A stretch of DNA of 64,000 nucleotides from Janibacter cremeus (GCF_013409205.1 NZ_JACCAE010000001.1:1736001-1800000); one strand, 5' to 3'. Positions 7,840 to 17,215 are shown, counted from the first letter of the stretch. Notes: generated from the letters alone by a model not told the origin. Made by a program: numbers and translations.

Positions 7840-10197
7840 ATGGCCGATCAACCACGCTCGCGTGCCGCCGCACGTCGGCGGCGTGGCGCGTCCCCGCGCG
7901 CCCGTCGTGGTGCCCGGCGCCGGGGAGGCGTCCTGCGCACGCTCCTGCTGGCCTTCGCGGCGCTCGTCGCCCTGGGCATCGTCGGGCTCGTCATCGCGTA
8001 CATGGTCATCGACATCCCCAAGCCGAACGACCAGGCGGTCGCACAGGCCTCGGTCATCTACTACTCCGACGGCGAGACCGAGATGGACCGGATCGCCAAG
8101 GTCAACCGTGAGTCGGTCGACCTGGACGAGGTGCCCAAGGAGGTCCAGCACGCCTTCATCGCCGCCGAGGACCGCAGCTTCTACGACAACAGCGGCGTCT
8201 CGCCCACGGGCATCGCCCGTGCCGTGAGCGGCGTCATCTTCGGCGAGGACCGCGGCGGCGGGTCGACGATCACCCAGCAGTACGTGAAGAACTACTTCCT
8301 CACCCAGGACCAGACCTACCTGCGCAAGTTCAAGGAGATCCTGATCTCCGTCAAGATCGACGGCGAGCTGAGCAAGGACCAGATCCTGGAGAACTACCTC
8401 AACACGATCTACTTCGGGCGTGGCGCGGACGGCATCCAGACCGCCTCCGAGGCCTACTTCGACAAGGACGTGGAGGACCTGACCCCGTCCGAGGGTGCCC
8501 TGCTCGCCAGCGTCGTCAACGCGCCCTCCCTCTACGACCCGGCACTCGGCGAGGCACAGGCGAAGCGGGCCCAGGACCGGTGGGACTACGTCCTGGACGG
8601 CATGGTCGAAGAAGGCTGGATGACCGCCGCCCAGCGGCAGGATGCGAGCTTTCCCAAGACGACGGATCCAGAACGCTCGCAGTCACGCGACGACGACATC
8701 GGGTTCATCACGGAGGAGGTGCGCGCCGAGCTGCGTGAGAACCTCGACCTCACCGATGCCCAGATCGACCGCGGTGGCTTCAAGATCGTCACGACCATCG
8801 ACAAGCAGGCCCAGAAGTCGGCGGCCAAGGCCGTCAAGGAACACCGTCCCACCGGGGAGCGTGCGTCCGACCTGCACATCGGCCTCGCTTCGGTGGAGCC
8901 CGGGGACGGTGCCATCCGCGCGATGTACGGCGGCCCGAAGTTCGGCGAGGGCAAGTTCGGCTACTTCAACGCCGCCGTGGACGGCAAGATGCAGGCCGGC
9001 TCGACGATGAAGCCCTTCACCATGATCGCCGGGCTGCGCGACGGTTTCCCGTTGTCGACCATGTACAGCGGCAGCAGTCCCTTCTACGACGACGCCTTCA
9101 TCTACGACGGGCCCGGCGCCAGCGACATCCAGGAGCAGGGCGGTGTCGTCAACTACGGCAACGTCTCTTACGGTCCCGTGGACATGCGCACGGCCACGCA
9201 GAAGTCGATCAACACCTACTACGCCCAGCTCAACCTCGCGGTCACACCCAAGGCGAGCGCCGAGGCGGCCGAGGACGCCGGCGTCAAGGCATGGGTGGGC
9301 GAGAAGCAGGTCCCGCTCAACACCGACCCCACCAATGTCTTCGGCACCGATGCGGTCCGGGTCGTCGACATGGCCAATGCCTACGCGACGATCTCGGCGG
9401 AGGGGAAGCGCGCCGAGCCGTACTACATCGCCTCGGTCACGGGTACGGGTGAGCGCTCGATGGACTACGAGGCCACGCCGAAGGTGCGTCGGGTCTTCCC
9501 CGAGGACGTCACCCGCGACGCGATCCAGGGGATGAGCCGCGTTGACGACCCCGGCGGCACCGGATACCCGACGGTGGCCGACCTCGGCCGACCCGTCGGC
9601 GGCAAGACGGGGACGACCTCGAACAACTACGCGGCCTGGTTCGACGGCTTCACGCCGGGCCAGCTGGCCACGGCCGTCGGCATGTACAAGGGCGACGGCA
9701 CCCTCGTGGAGAAGAACCAGCTGGTCAACATCGGTGGTTTCGCCGAGATCACCGGCGGCACCGTGCCGGCGCGGATCTGGACCGACTACATGATCGGCGC
9801 CCTCAAGGGCGAGCCGGTCACGCAGCTGCCACCACCGGGCAACGTCACGAAGCGGGCGCACACCGACCTGCCCTCCGATGCACCGGCCCCGTATACGCCC
9901 CCGCCCCCGCCGCCGGAGCCGACGACCACGCAGGAGCCGGAGCCCACGACGAGCAGCTCCTCCTCCTCGAGCAGCTCTTCCTCGAGCAGCTCGTCCAGCT
10001 CCTCCTCCTCGAGCAGCTCGACGAGCTCCTCCTCGACGAGCTCGTCGACCTCCTCGACGACGCCACCGAGCCCGACCACGTCGTCCTCGACGCCACCGTC
10101 CCCGACGTCGACGTCGACCCCGACGGTCCCTGAACCGACGCCCACCCCACCGCCGCCACCGGGGGGCGATCGGACGCGTGGCAACGGGTCCGGATAG
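7840..10197 (+). CDS. Bifunctional class A penicillin-binding protein
   Basis: The 785-residue protein polymerises and crosslinks peptidoglycan. After an Arg-rich cytoplasmic head and one membrane anchor (about 30-57) comes a GT51 glycosyltransferase domain with catalytic Glu110 in AAEDRSFY and GGGSTITQQYVKN. The transpeptidase domain shows S388TMK, S456IN and K589TG. The C-terminal ~85 residues are a low-complexity Ser/Thr/Pro tail including an almost uninterrupted run of about 24 serines, probably a disordered wall-spanning tether. ATG 7840 has GAGG seven bases upstream. It resembles the position of ponA1 beside ino1/padR in mycobacteria, and overlaps the next gene by one base. Confidence 0.93.
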   Translation: MADQPRSRAAARRRRGASPRARRGARRRGGVLRTLLLAFAALVALGIVGLVIAYMVIDIPKPNDQAVAQASVIYYSDGETEMDRIAKVNRESVDLDEVPKEVQHAFIAAEDRSFYDNSGVSPTGIARAVSGVIFGEDRGGGSTITQQYVKNYFLTQDQTYLRKFKEILISVKIDGELSKDQILENYLNTIYFGRGADGIQTASEAYFDKDVEDLTPSEGALLASVVNAPSLYDPALGEAQAKRAQDRWDYVLDGMVEEGWMTAAQRQDASFPKTTDPERSQSRDDDIGFITEEVRAELRENLDLTDAQIDRGGFKIVTTIDKQAQKSAAKAVKEHRPTGERASDLHIGLASVEPGDGAIRAMYGGPKFGEGKFGYFNAAVDGKMQAGSTMKPFTMIAGLRDGFPLSTMYSGSSPFYDDAFIYDGPGASDIQEQGGVVNYGNVSYGPVDMRTATQKSINTYYAQLNLAVTPKASAEAAEDAGVKAWVGEKQVPLNTDPTNVFGTDAVRVVDMANAYATISAEGKRAEPYYIASVTGTGERSMDYEATPKVRRVFPEDVTRDAIQGMSRVDDPGGTGYPTVADLGRPVGGKTGTTSNNYAAWFDGFTPGQLATAVGMYKGDGTLVEKNQLVNIGGFAEITGGTVPARIWTDYMIGALKGEPVTQLPPPGNVTKRAHTDLPSDAPAPYTPPPPPPEPTTTQEPEPTTSSSSSSSSSSSSSSSSSSSSSSSTSSSSTSSSTSSTTPPSPTTSSSTPPSPTSTSTPTVPEPTPTPPPPPGGDRTRGNGSG
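9952..10070 (+). repeat. Serine-codon low-complexity tract
   Basis: Alternating AGC/TCC/TCG codons encode the serine-rich tail of the PBP. The tract is internally repetitive and could slip during replication, altering tail length without frameshift when changes are in codon multiples. Confidence 0.6.
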
Positions 10198-11522
10198 TGC
10201 CCAGGGAGTCCGTGCCGGGTGACCTGCTCCCGCCGGACGCCAGCGCCGTCATCGGCGGTCGGCTCGGGCGTCGGGCCGCGGGCCGGGCGCGATCCCTGCG
10301 ACACCTCGTGCCCGTGATCGTCGCCATGGTCTTCGTGCCCATGGCCGCGGCGGTCCTGCGCCAAGGCCACTGCGTGGCCCAGGGGTGGAACGGTGACGAG
10401 CAGTTCTGGCGGGGGTGCTTCTCCGACCTGCCCGCGCAGTACCAGCTGGCCGGCCTCGACGCGGGCCTGACCGGGTGGTTCACCTCCGGCCAGGAGCCGA
10501 CCCAGATGCCTCTGGTGTCGGGGCTGATGGCGCTCCTGGGCGGATTCGTCCCGGCGGACTCCGGATGGCTGGAGGCAACCCGGTGGTACTTCGCCATGTG
10601 GACGGTGCTCATCGCCCTCTGTGCGGTGGTCGGGGTGTGGTGCGTGGCCCGGACGCGGCCGCAGCGACTCGACCTGGCGACCCAGCTGGCGCTGTCGCCG
10701 GTCTACGTCGTCGCTGCCCTGCTGTCCGCGGATCTCGTGGTCGTGGTGCTGGTCCTTGCGGCCGTGCTCGCGAGCAGCTGCCACCGGGCGACGACGGCGG
10801 GCATCCTGCTCGGTCTGGCACTGACCGGTCATGCGTGGGTCGGCATCGTCCTGCTCGCCCTGCTCGTCTCATCCCGACGCCTCGGGGGCCGTGAGGAGGC
10901 CGTGCGCACCGCGGCCATCGCGCTCGGGACGGCCGTGGGCATCGGGATCGTCCTGCTCGTCCTCGCCCCGGAGGTCGTCACCGGGCCGTTCACGTCGTGG
11001 TGGCACGAGAGTGCCGGCTACGGCTCCGTGCTGAGGATTCCGGCCCTGGTGGGCCACGCGCTCCCCGGATGGATCTCGCCGGCCGTGGCGCTCCTGGGGT
11101 GGCTCGTGGCGGCCGCCGGGGCGGTCGTGATGGATCGGCGCGCCTGGCGGCCGGCGACATGGGCGCAGGTGGCGGCCTTCGCCGTGCCGGTGGTCGCCCT
11201 CACCGGGACCTCCGTACCGGTCCAGGCGGCCCTGTGGGTCCTGCCGCTGGCGATCCTCGCCGGCGTCTCGTGGCGTACCCACCTCGGGTTCGTCGCGGTC
11301 GAGGCCGTGCACGCCACCGCGCTGTGGGTCTACATCGGTGGCATGTCGGACCCGGACGTCGGCCTGCCCGCGCAGTGGTACGCGGTCGTCGTGCTCGGTC
11401 GGACCATCGCGTGGGGCTTCCTGCTGTGGAGCGTCTGGTACACGCCGGTGGACAACCCGGTTGCCCGTCCACAGGCTCCCGTCACACCGGCGCCCTCTCC
11501 ACAGGAGCCGGCGCGAGCCTGA
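10197..11522 (+). CDS. Polytopic membrane protein, possible GT-C-type glycosyltransferase
   Basis: A 441-residue protein with about ten hydrophobic segments. After the first segment an exported loop reads GHCVAQGWNGDEQFWRGCFSD, reminiscent of the first periplasmic loop of GT-C polyprenyl-sugar-dependent mannosyltransferases (family 87-like), but the characteristic acidic motif is not clear enough to assign. GTG 10197 overlaps the PBP stop. The corresponding position in mycobacteria also holds a large membrane protein between ponA1 and rpsF, so this is core synteny; a role in envelope glycan synthesis is an inference. Confidence 0.55.
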   Translation: MPRESVPGDLLPPDASAVIGGRLGRRAAGRARSLRHLVPVIVAMVFVPMAAAVLRQGHCVAQGWNGDEQFWRGCFSDLPAQYQLAGLDAGLTGWFTSGQEPTQMPLVSGLMALLGGFVPADSGWLEATRWYFAMWTVLIALCAVVGVWCVARTRPQRLDLATQLALSPVYVVAALLSADLVVVVLVLAAVLASSCHRATTAGILLGLALTGHAWVGIVLLALLVSSRRLGGREEAVRTAAIALGTAVGIGIVLLVLAPEVVTGPFTSWWHESAGYGSVLRIPALVGHALPGWISPAVALLGWLVAAAGAVVMDRRAWRPATWAQVAAFAVPVVALTGTSVPVQAALWVLPLAILAGVSWRTHLGFVAVEAVHATALWVYIGGMSDPDVGLPAQWYAVVVLGRTIAWGFLLWSVWYTPVDNPVARPQAPVTPAPSPQEPARA

Positions 11523-11548
11523 CCCTCCGGCCGCCTCCGGGGCACGCT

Positions 11549-11576
11549 TTGGTGCGAAGGGAGTGCAGCCGATACT
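11549..11576 (+). promoter_or_regulatory. Candidate promoter for rpsF operon
   Basis: TTGGTG (11549-11554), a 16-base spacer and GATACT (11571-11576) stand about 100 bases before rpsF. This leaves a long leader in which ribosomal-protein feedback could act; no defined structure was identified. Confidence 0.35.
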
Positions 11577-11681
11577 CTGGACTGTCCTCGACCTGTCGTC
11601 CGACGGTCGGGAGCAGATGCACAGACCCTCCTGTCACGGAGAGACCGTGACCGCACAGACCGAAGGAGGCGGGTTATCAGC

Positions 11682-11969
11682 ATGCGTCAGTACGAACTCA
11701 TGGTCATCTTCGACCCGGAGAACGACGAGCGGGCCGTCCAGCCGCTGTTCGAGAAGTTCCTCACCGTCGTCACCAAGGACGGTGGCACCGTGGAGAAGGT
11801 CGACCACTGGGGCCGCCGTCGCCTCGCGTACGAGATCGACAAGAAGGCCGAGGGCCTCTACGCCGTCGCCGACATGACGTGCACGCCGGAGACGAGCAAG
11901 GAGCTCGAGCGTCAGCTCGGCCTCTCCGAGCAGGTCCTGCGCAGCAAGATCATGCGCGCCGACGCCTGA
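11682..11969 (+). CDS. rpsF: 30S ribosomal protein S6
   Basis: At 95 residues it has the usual length for S6, which binds 16S rRNA with S18. [26 protein letters not shown] and [21 protein letters not shown] are the family's conserved strands. GGAGG is present upstream (AAGGAGGCGGG). It opens the rpsF-ssb-rpsR-rplI operon. Confidence 0.97.
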   Translation: MRQYELMVIFDPENDERAVQPLFEKFLTVVTKDGGTVEKVDHWGRRRLAYEIDKKAEGLYAVADMTCTPETSKELERQLGLSEQVLRSKIMRADA

Positions 11970-12042
11970 GGCGTCCTCCCCAAGGTTGTCGGCAGCTGCT
12001 GACAACCTCACCTGAGACGATCACCGATCGAGAAGGAAACCC

Positions 12043-12636
12043 ATGGCAGGCGAGACCCCCATCACCGTCGTCGGAAACCTCACGGCTGACCCGGAACTGC
12101 GGTTCACCCCGAGCGGCGCGGCCGTGGCCAACTTCACCGTTGCCTCCACCCCGCGCACCTTCGACCGTCAGACCAACGAGTGGAAGGACGCGGAGACGCT
12201 CTTCATGCGTTGCTCCGTGTGGCGCGAGGCCGCGGAGAACGCTGCCGAGTCGCTGACCCGTGGCGCGCGCGTCGTCGTCACCGGGCGCCTGGTCTCCCGC
12301 TCCTGGGAGGACAAGGAGACCGGGCAGAAGCGCACCGTCATGGAGATGCAGGCCGACGAGGTCGGCCCGTCGCTGCGCTACGCCACCGCCAAGGTGACGA
12401 AGACCCAGCGCGGCGGTGGCGGCGGCCAGGGCGGCGGCTGGGGCGGAGGCGCACCCCAGGGTGGCGGCTCCGGCCCCGGTGGTGGCTTCGGTGGCCAGCA
12501 GTCCGACCCGTGGGCGACCGGTGGCCAGCAGGGCGGCGGTCAGCCGCAGCCCGGCTCCGGCGGTCAGCCCGCCGGTGGCCAGCAGGGTGGTGGTGGCTGG
12601 GGCAACGCGCCCAGCTACGACGAGCCCCCCTTCTGA
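12043..12636 (+). CDS. ssb: Single-stranded DNA-binding protein
   Basis: The 197-residue protein has an N-terminal OB fold ([21 protein letters not shown] ... [18 protein letters not shown] ... [16 protein letters not shown]) of about 115 residues, then a Gly/Gln-rich flexible linker with repeated GGQQGGG blocks, and the acidic tip YDEPPF that recruits replication and repair partners. The tip differs slightly from the canonical DDDIPF. Its location between rpsF and rpsR is conserved in bacteria. Confidence 0.97.
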   Translation: MAGETPITVVGNLTADPELRFTPSGAAVANFTVASTPRTFDRQTNEWKDAETLFMRCSVWREAAENAAESLTRGARVVVTGRLVSRSWEDKETGQKRTVMEMQADEVGPSLRYATAKVTKTQRGGGGGQGGGWGGGAPQGGGSGPGGGFGGQQSDPWATGGQQGGGQPQPGSGGQPAGGQQGGGGWGNAPSYDEPPF

Positions 12637-12733
12637 TCGATCTCTCACCGCCCGGTTCGTCCGGGCACTGACACACATCCCCATCCCGAGGACCACCCTC
12701 GGGCTCTCGTGAAACACGAAGGAGAGCACCACG

Positions 12734-12970
12734 ATGGCCAAGCCCGTTGTGCGCAAGCCCAAGAAGAAGGCCAACCCGCTGAAGGCGGCGAAGGTCGAGA
12801 ACATCGACTACAAGGACGCGAACCTGCTGCGCAAGTTCGTCTCCGACCGCGGCAAGATCCGCGCCCGTCGCGTCACCGGCGTCTCCGTCCAGGAGCAGCG
12901 CCGCATCGCGACCGCTGTGAAGAACGCCCGGGAGATGGCGCTGCTGCCCTACTCCTCGTCCAACCGCTGA
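12734..12970 (+). CDS. rpsR: 30S ribosomal protein S18
   Basis: A basic 78-residue protein with the S18 core [35 protein letters not shown]. It lacks the Cys-rich zinc motif of the other S18 paralogue type, so it is the zinc-independent form. GAGAG precedes ATG 12734. Confidence 0.97.
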   Translation: MAKPVVRKPKKKANPLKAAKVENIDYKDANLLRKFVSDRGKIRARRVTGVSVQEQRRIATAVKNAREMALLPYSSSNR

Positions 12971-13000
12971 TCCGCGGCCGAGAAGAACCAGGAGCAGAAC

Positions 13001-13447
13001 ATGAAGGTCATCCTCACCCACGAGGTGTCCGGCCTCGGTACCGCCGGTGACGTCGTCGACGTCAAGCCGGGCTACGCCCGCAACTTCCTCTACCGTCGTG
13101 GTCTGGCCACGCAGTGGACGAAGGGAGCGCAGAAGCAGGTCGACGCCATCGCCGCCGGTCGTGCAGCGCGCGCCGTGAAGTCCTTGGAGGAAGCCACCTC
13201 CATCAAGGGCAACCTCGAGTCCCAGCAGGTCACGGTCGCCGCCCACGCGGGAGACTCCGGCCGCCTCTTCGGCGCCGTCACCAGCCGCGAGGTCGCCGAG
13301 GCGATCCGGGCCGGCGGTGGCCCGGAGATCGACCGTCGCACGATCGAGATCCCGACCCCGATCAAGAACGTCGGCCCGGCCGACGCTCTCGTGCGCCTGC
13401 ACCCTGAGGTGCAGGCCAAGGTCAGCCTCGACGTCGTCGCGGGCTGA
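13001..13447 (+). CDS. rplI: 50S ribosomal protein L9
   Basis: This 148-residue protein has the L9 N-domain [30 protein letters not shown] and a long connecting helix to the C-domain ([16 protein letters not shown]). It ends the ribosomal operon and is followed by a strong hairpin. In many actinobacteria dnaB follows within a few hundred bases; here dnaB begins about 43 kb downstream. Confidence 0.97.
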   Translation: MKVILTHEVSGLGTAGDVVDVKPGYARNFLYRRGLATQWTKGAQKQVDAIAAGRAARAVKSLEEATSIKGNLESQQVTVAAHAGDSGRLFGAVTSREVAEAIRAGGGPEIDRRTIEIPTPIKNVGPADALVRLHPEVQAKVSLDVVAG

Positions 13448-13465
13448 TCCGAGCACACGCTCGAA

Positions 13466-13497
13466 GGGGGTCGGTCGCCGCGAGGTGACCGACCCCC
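13466..13497 (+). terminator. Terminator after rplI
   Basis: GGGGGTCGGTC (13466-13476) pairs perfectly with GACCGACCCCC (13487-13497) across a 10-base loop. No clear T-run follows. Confidence 0.75.
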
Positions 13498-13572
13498 TCG
13501 TCGTGCTCGTGGAGAACGCATGCGTTAGCCTCGCAGCGATTCATCAGGGACCGAAGAGGGGAACACATCATC

Positions 13573-14151
13573 ATGCGTACACGCGCCGTCGCGCTCGCAG
13601 CAGCCACCGCCACCGCACTGAGCGGCTGCTCGATGCTCTCGTCGGACGGTGACTCCTCCGGCTCCTCCGAGTCGTCGGAGTCCGGCCAGGCCTCCGAGGG
13701 CGAGTCCGGGGAGGCCACGACGCAGACGGCGTTGGCCGCCGGGATCGACCCGGAGGACCCGCCGAAGGCGATCGCGGAGGGGACCTTCAAGTCGAGCAGC
13801 GACGACGTCTCGTCGACGAAGATCGAGCTGCTCAAGCTGCAGCCGAAGGACAACGTCATGCTCGCCGTCTTCCGGTTCACCGGTGACGGCCGGGGCAATG
13901 CGGAGACATCGGTCTACGACCTGATGGGGAAGCGTTCCTTCGACCCGGTCCTGATCGATCTGAAGAACCTCGAGAAGTACACCACCGTCGACGACCTCAG
14001 CCCGAGCCCGGTGTACACCAAGGCGCCGTTGGGTGACCCGATGTACTACTTCACGGCGTTCCCCCTGCCCAGGGACGGGGTGGAGGCGATGGACCTGCGC
14101 ATGGCGGAGCAGATGGGCGCCATCGAGGACGTCCCGATGCCGCAGTCATGA
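13573..14151 (+). CDS. Secreted lipoprotein, partner of OmpA-domain protein (second copy)
   Basis: A 192-residue lipoprotein with signal peptide ending TALSGC (Cys at about residue 19), a Ser/Glu/Gly tether and a ~120-residue domain. The block YYFTAFPLPRDGVEAMDLRMAEQMGAIEDVPM parallels the PPLPKDATEVTI...VPV ending of the lipoprotein at 4182, so this is the second copy of a lipoprotein-OmpA module. Its stop overlaps the next gene's ATG (ATGA). GAGGGG lies upstream of ATG 13573. Function is unknown; it is likely to be membrane-anchored on the outer face. Confidence 0.7.
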   Translation: MRTRAVALAAATATALSGCSMLSSDGDSSGSSESSESGQASEGESGEATTQTALAAGIDPEDPPKAIAEGTFKSSSDDVSSTKIELLKLQPKDNVMLAVFRFTGDGRGNAETSVYDLMGKRSFDPVLIDLKNLEKYTTVDDLSPSPVYTKAPLGDPMYYFTAFPLPRDGVEAMDLRMAEQMGAIEDVPMPQS

Positions 14152-14744
14152 CCATCGCCAGCAGGAGGACCATGATCCGCGCCGGCGCCGTCGCCACCTT
14201 GGCCGTCCCCGCGATCGTGCTGGGTGCCTCGGGGGCCATTGCCGAGGACGACCCGCTGACGGTCGACACCCTCCCGTCGGTGACCGACAGCGAGCTCTCC
14301 GGTCACATCGACAGCATCGACATCCCGGACATCCGAGCCATCGACATCCCGGACATCGACACCTTCGAGCCCGAGGTCGAGGAGTCCGGCGACGAGACCG
14401 TCGTCAGCCTCCAGACGGACGTGCTCTTCCGCTTCGGCGAGGCCAAGCTGAGCTCGTCGGCCGAGGACGCGGTCGCCGAGGCCGTGGCAGGCCTGCCGGA
14501 TGATGCCGAGGTCGAGGTCGTCGGGCACACCGACTCGATCGGCTCGGACGCCGACAACCAGAAGCTGTCCAAGAAGCGCGCGAAGGCAGTCGCCGACGTC
14601 ATCGGGACCGAGCGTGACGACCTGACCCTCGACGTCAGCGGGAAGGGGGAGTCGGACCCGGTCGAGCCCAACGAGCGCGGCGGCGAGGACAACCCCGAGG
14701 GTCGGGAGAAGAACCGCCGCGTCGAGCTGCGGTACGCCGACTGA
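14148..14744 (+). CDS. Secreted OmpA-family protein (short form)
   Basis: The 198-residue protein starts with a basic signal sequence (SRRTMIRAGAVATLAVPAIVLG) cleaved probably after AIA, then a short acidic region with a twice-repeated IDIPDI element, and a complete OmpA domain (about 80-198: VLFRFGEAKLSS, VVGHTDSIGSDADNQKLSKKRAKAV, EKNRRVELRY). It lacks the ~190-residue middle domain of the 4790 protein. Coupled to the upstream lipoprotein, it probably anchors that lipoprotein's complex to peptidoglycan. Confidence 0.8.
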   Translation: MTIASRRTMIRAGAVATLAVPAIVLGASGAIAEDDPLTVDTLPSVTDSELSGHIDSIDIPDIRAIDIPDIDTFEPEVEESGDETVVSLQTDVLFRFGEAKLSSSAEDAVAEAVAGLPDDAEVEVVGHTDSIGSDADNQKLSKKRAKAVADVIGTERDDLTLDVSGKGESDPVEPNERGGEDNPEGREKNRRVELRYAD

Positions 14745-14831
14745 CGGGGACGCCGGTCGCGAGCGACGCGCCGACAGGCGTCACCACCCCTTCGGCTTTC
14801 CTCGATGACCGGTCCGGGGCAGGATGCAGGG

Positions 14832-15485
14832 GTGACTTCTTCGGATCCGAATGACCGGCGCCGTGCGCTGCGGGAGGAGTTCTGGCGTGGTGTCGGCGTG
14901 CCCGGCCACACCCGCGGACCCCTCGACGACGCCGACGAGCCCTCGTTGTGGCCCGGTGGGGTGTCCTCCTACCGACACGTGGCGTCCGCCCATGCAACGA
15001 TCGTGGCCACGGACGGCCTGAGCGATCCCGGCAGCCGGGACGTGCCCGGCGATGGCGGCGGCCCTGGTCTCGAGCTCTACATCGAGAGCATCGAGCTCAC
15101 CGGCGACGACACCGGTGCCGGCCGGTGGCTCGTCGCCGCGCTGGAAGAGACCGCCGGGGCCGTCGCCGGAGCGGCGCCGACCGTCGCTGACGCCCTCGCC
15201 GAGCACGAGCTGCTCTCGCTGGAGGTGACCGGGGAGGGCGCCCCGTCCGAGTGGGTCTCCGACGGGCGTCTCGGCGTGCTCCTGGGGGTACGGCTGCCCG
15301 GCCGTGGCACCGGGTACGAGGTCGACGGGGAAAGGATCCACGTGCTGTCCGTGACCCCCCTTCGCCCGGAGGAGCTCGACGTGATCACCAACGAGGGACC
15401 GACGGGCCGTCGTCGGATCGCCGAGGCGCTCGCCGCCTCCGGCTGGTACTCCTACGCCGACACCGAGCGGCCGACCGTGCCCTGA
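14832..15485 (+). CDS. Suppressor-of-fused (SUFU)-like domain protein
   Basis: About 217 residues. The order GPGLELYIES ... GRLGVLLGVRLPGRG ... IHVLSVTPLRPEELDVITNEG ... RRRIAEAL follows the bacterial SUFU-like family, whose members are often immunity proteins for polymorphic toxins. No toxin gene is adjacent, so an orphan immunity or housekeeping role remains open. GTG 14832 is chosen because an AGGA sequence lies eight bases upstream and homology starts after it; ATG 14805 would add nine residues. A perfect hairpin follows. Confidence 0.6.
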   Translation: MTSSDPNDRRRALREEFWRGVGVPGHTRGPLDDADEPSLWPGGVSSYRHVASAHATIVATDGLSDPGSRDVPGDGGGPGLELYIESIELTGDDTGAGRWLVAALEETAGAVAGAAPTVADALAEHELLSLEVTGEGAPSEWVSDGRLGVLLGVRLPGRGTGYEVDGERIHVLSVTPLRPEELDVITNEGPTGRRRIAEALAASGWYSYADTERPTVP

Positions 15486-15505
15486 GCCGACAGTGGCCGG
15501 ACACC

Positions 15506-15546
15506 CACAGGGGCCCCGGGAGTCGATGACTCCCGGGGCCCCTGTG
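15506..15546. terminator. Bidirectional 19-bp perfect hairpin terminator
   Basis: CACAGGGGCCCCGGGAGTC (15506-15524), loop GAT, and its exact complement (15528-15546) lie between the convergent SUFU-like and AGCS genes. The stem has 19 perfect pairs and no T-tract, as in many high-GC actinobacterial terminators. Confidence 0.85.
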
Positions 15547-15557
15547 CTGCTGTTGAA

Positions 15558-17186
15558 CTACTCCTTGGTGTGGTGTTCCTGCTCGGTGCCCTCCATCTTG
15601 GGCAGCTCACCGGTGTTGCCGTGCTCGGCACGGATCTCGGCGAGGTGGGCGTCGTCGTCGGCGCCGAGCTCGTACAGGCGACCGGACTTGCGGTCGGCGA
15701 TGTACTCCCTCATGTCCTGGCGGATCTCCGGCAGCAGGATGTACAGCGCGGCGAGGTTGATGAAGCCACAGATGAAGAGGAACGAGTCGGTGATCGTCAG
15801 CACCTGGCCGAAGGTCAGCACCGTACCGATGACGGTGAAGGTGCAGAAGATCAACCGGTAGAGGTTCAGCGACATCTTCGAGTGGCCGAAGAAGAACTCC
15901 CAGGCCTTCTCCCCGTAGTAGCTCCACGTGATCAGCGTCGAGAAGGCGAAGAGGGCCACGGCCACGGCCAGCACGATCGGGAACCACGGCAGGAAGGTCT
16001 CGAAGGCGTCCGAGGTGAGCGTGACTCCGTCCGGCACGGCCCCACCGTCGATCACCTGGTCGATGCCGCCCTGGAAGGACGGTGCGTCGGCGATGATGAT
16101 CGTCAGGGCGGTCATCGTGCAGACGACCACGGTGTCGATCAGGGGCTCGAGCAGGGCGACGAACCCTTCCGAGGTGGGACGACGGGTCTTGACCGGGGAG
16201 TGCGCGATGGGCGCGGAGCCCAGGCCCGCCTCGTTGGAGAAGGCGGCCCGCTGGAAGCCGACGATCAGGACACCGACAAGACCACCAAGTCCCGCCTGCG
16301 GGGTGAAGGCCCCTTCGATGATCGAGCCCAGGGCGGTGCCGATCTTCGAGAAGTTGCCGAGGATGACGAAGAGGCACGCGACGACGTACATGATGCCCAT
16401 GAAGGGAACCAGCTTGCTCGTGACGCGGGCGATGGACTGGATGCCACCGAGGATGACTGCGGCGATGAGGCCGGCGAGGACGAGACCGAAGATGAGCGCG
16501 GCGCCGTCGGAGCCGAGGAACCCATCGCTGCCACCGGTGACGTCCTTGGCCTGGACGAAGGTCTGGTTGGCCTGGAACATGTTGCCGCCGCCGACGCCGA
16601 AGCCGAAGATGGCGATCGCGAAGCCGCCGGTGAGGATCATCGCCGGGACCTTGCCGAAGAGGCGGCCGAAGGCGATCGGCATGTACTTGAACGGTCCACC
16701 GGAGAAGGTGCCGTCGGCATTCTGCTTGCGGTACTTCACGCCCATGCTGCACTCGGCGAACTTCGTCGCCATCCCCAGCAGACCGCAGATGATCATCCAG
16801 AAGGTGGCGCCGGCGCCACCGAGGGCCATCGCGGCACCGACACCGGCGATGTTGCCCAGGCCCACGGTCCCGGACAGGGCGGACGAGAGGGCCTGGAAGT
16901 GGGTGATCTCGCCGGGGTCGTCAGCGTGGGAGAACTTGCCCCGCACGACCTCCATCGAGAGCTTCATCGAGCGGAACTGTGGGAACCCCAGGAAAACGGT
17001 GATGATCGTGGCCGCGGCCACGAGCCAGACCACGACGATCGGGATCGAGATCCCGGCGACGGGAAAGGCGTAGAACACCCAGCCGGAGATCCACGCGGCG
17101 AAGGGCTCGAAGAAACTGTCGATCGAGTCCTCGACGGCCTTCAGCGGTCCGGACTCGGCGGTCGGTATGAGCAGTGGTGAGACCAT
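15558..17186 (-). CDS. Alanine/glycine:cation symporter (AGCS family)
   Basis: A 542-residue inner-membrane protein that imports alanine or glycine with sodium. Family features are visible: SALSGTVGLGNIAGVGAAMALGGAGATFWM, CSMGVKYRKQNADGTFSGGPFKYM, FQRAAFSNEAGLGSAPIAHS and an energy-coupling core of about eleven membrane segments. The C-terminal tail is charged and ends with a His/Lys-rich stretch. ATG 17186 lacks a ribosome-binding site, so the mRNA may be leaderless. A CRP-like dyad (17216-17231) upstream suggests carbon-related control. Confidence 0.92.
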   Translation of the reverse strand: MVSPLLIPTAESGPLKAVEDSIDSFFEPFAAWISGWVFYAFPVAGISIPIVVVWLVAAATIITVFLGFPQFRSMKLSMEVVRGKFSHADDPGEITHFQALSSALSGTVGLGNIAGVGAAMALGGAGATFWMIICGLLGMATKFAECSMGVKYRKQNADGTFSGGPFKYMPIAFGRLFGKVPAMILTGGFAIAIFGFGVGGGNMFQANQTFVQAKDVTGGSDGFLGSDGAALIFGLVLAGLIAAVILGGIQSIARVTSKLVPFMGIMYVVACLFVILGNFSKIGTALGSIIEGAFTPQAGLGGLVGVLIVGFQRAAFSNEAGLGSAPIAHSPVKTRRPTSEGFVALLEPLIDTVVVCTMTALTIIIADAPSFQGGIDQVIDGGAVPDGVTLTSDAFETFLPWFPIVLAVAVALFAFSTLITWSYYGEKAWEFFFGHSKMSLNLYRLIFCTFTVIGTVLTFGQVLTITDSFLFICGFINLAALYILLPEIRQDMREYIADRKSGRLYELGADDDAHLAEIRAEHGNTGELPKMEGTEQEHHTKE

Positions 17187-17215
17187 AAGCAGTTACCCAA
17201 CACCCGACATGCCCA

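Noticed and set aside
15570..17180. 536-codon plus-strand frame opposite the AGCS symporter
   Set aside because: Composition is an antisense artefact (Asp/Glu/Gly/Arg-rich), while the minus strand has a full transporter with clear family motifs.
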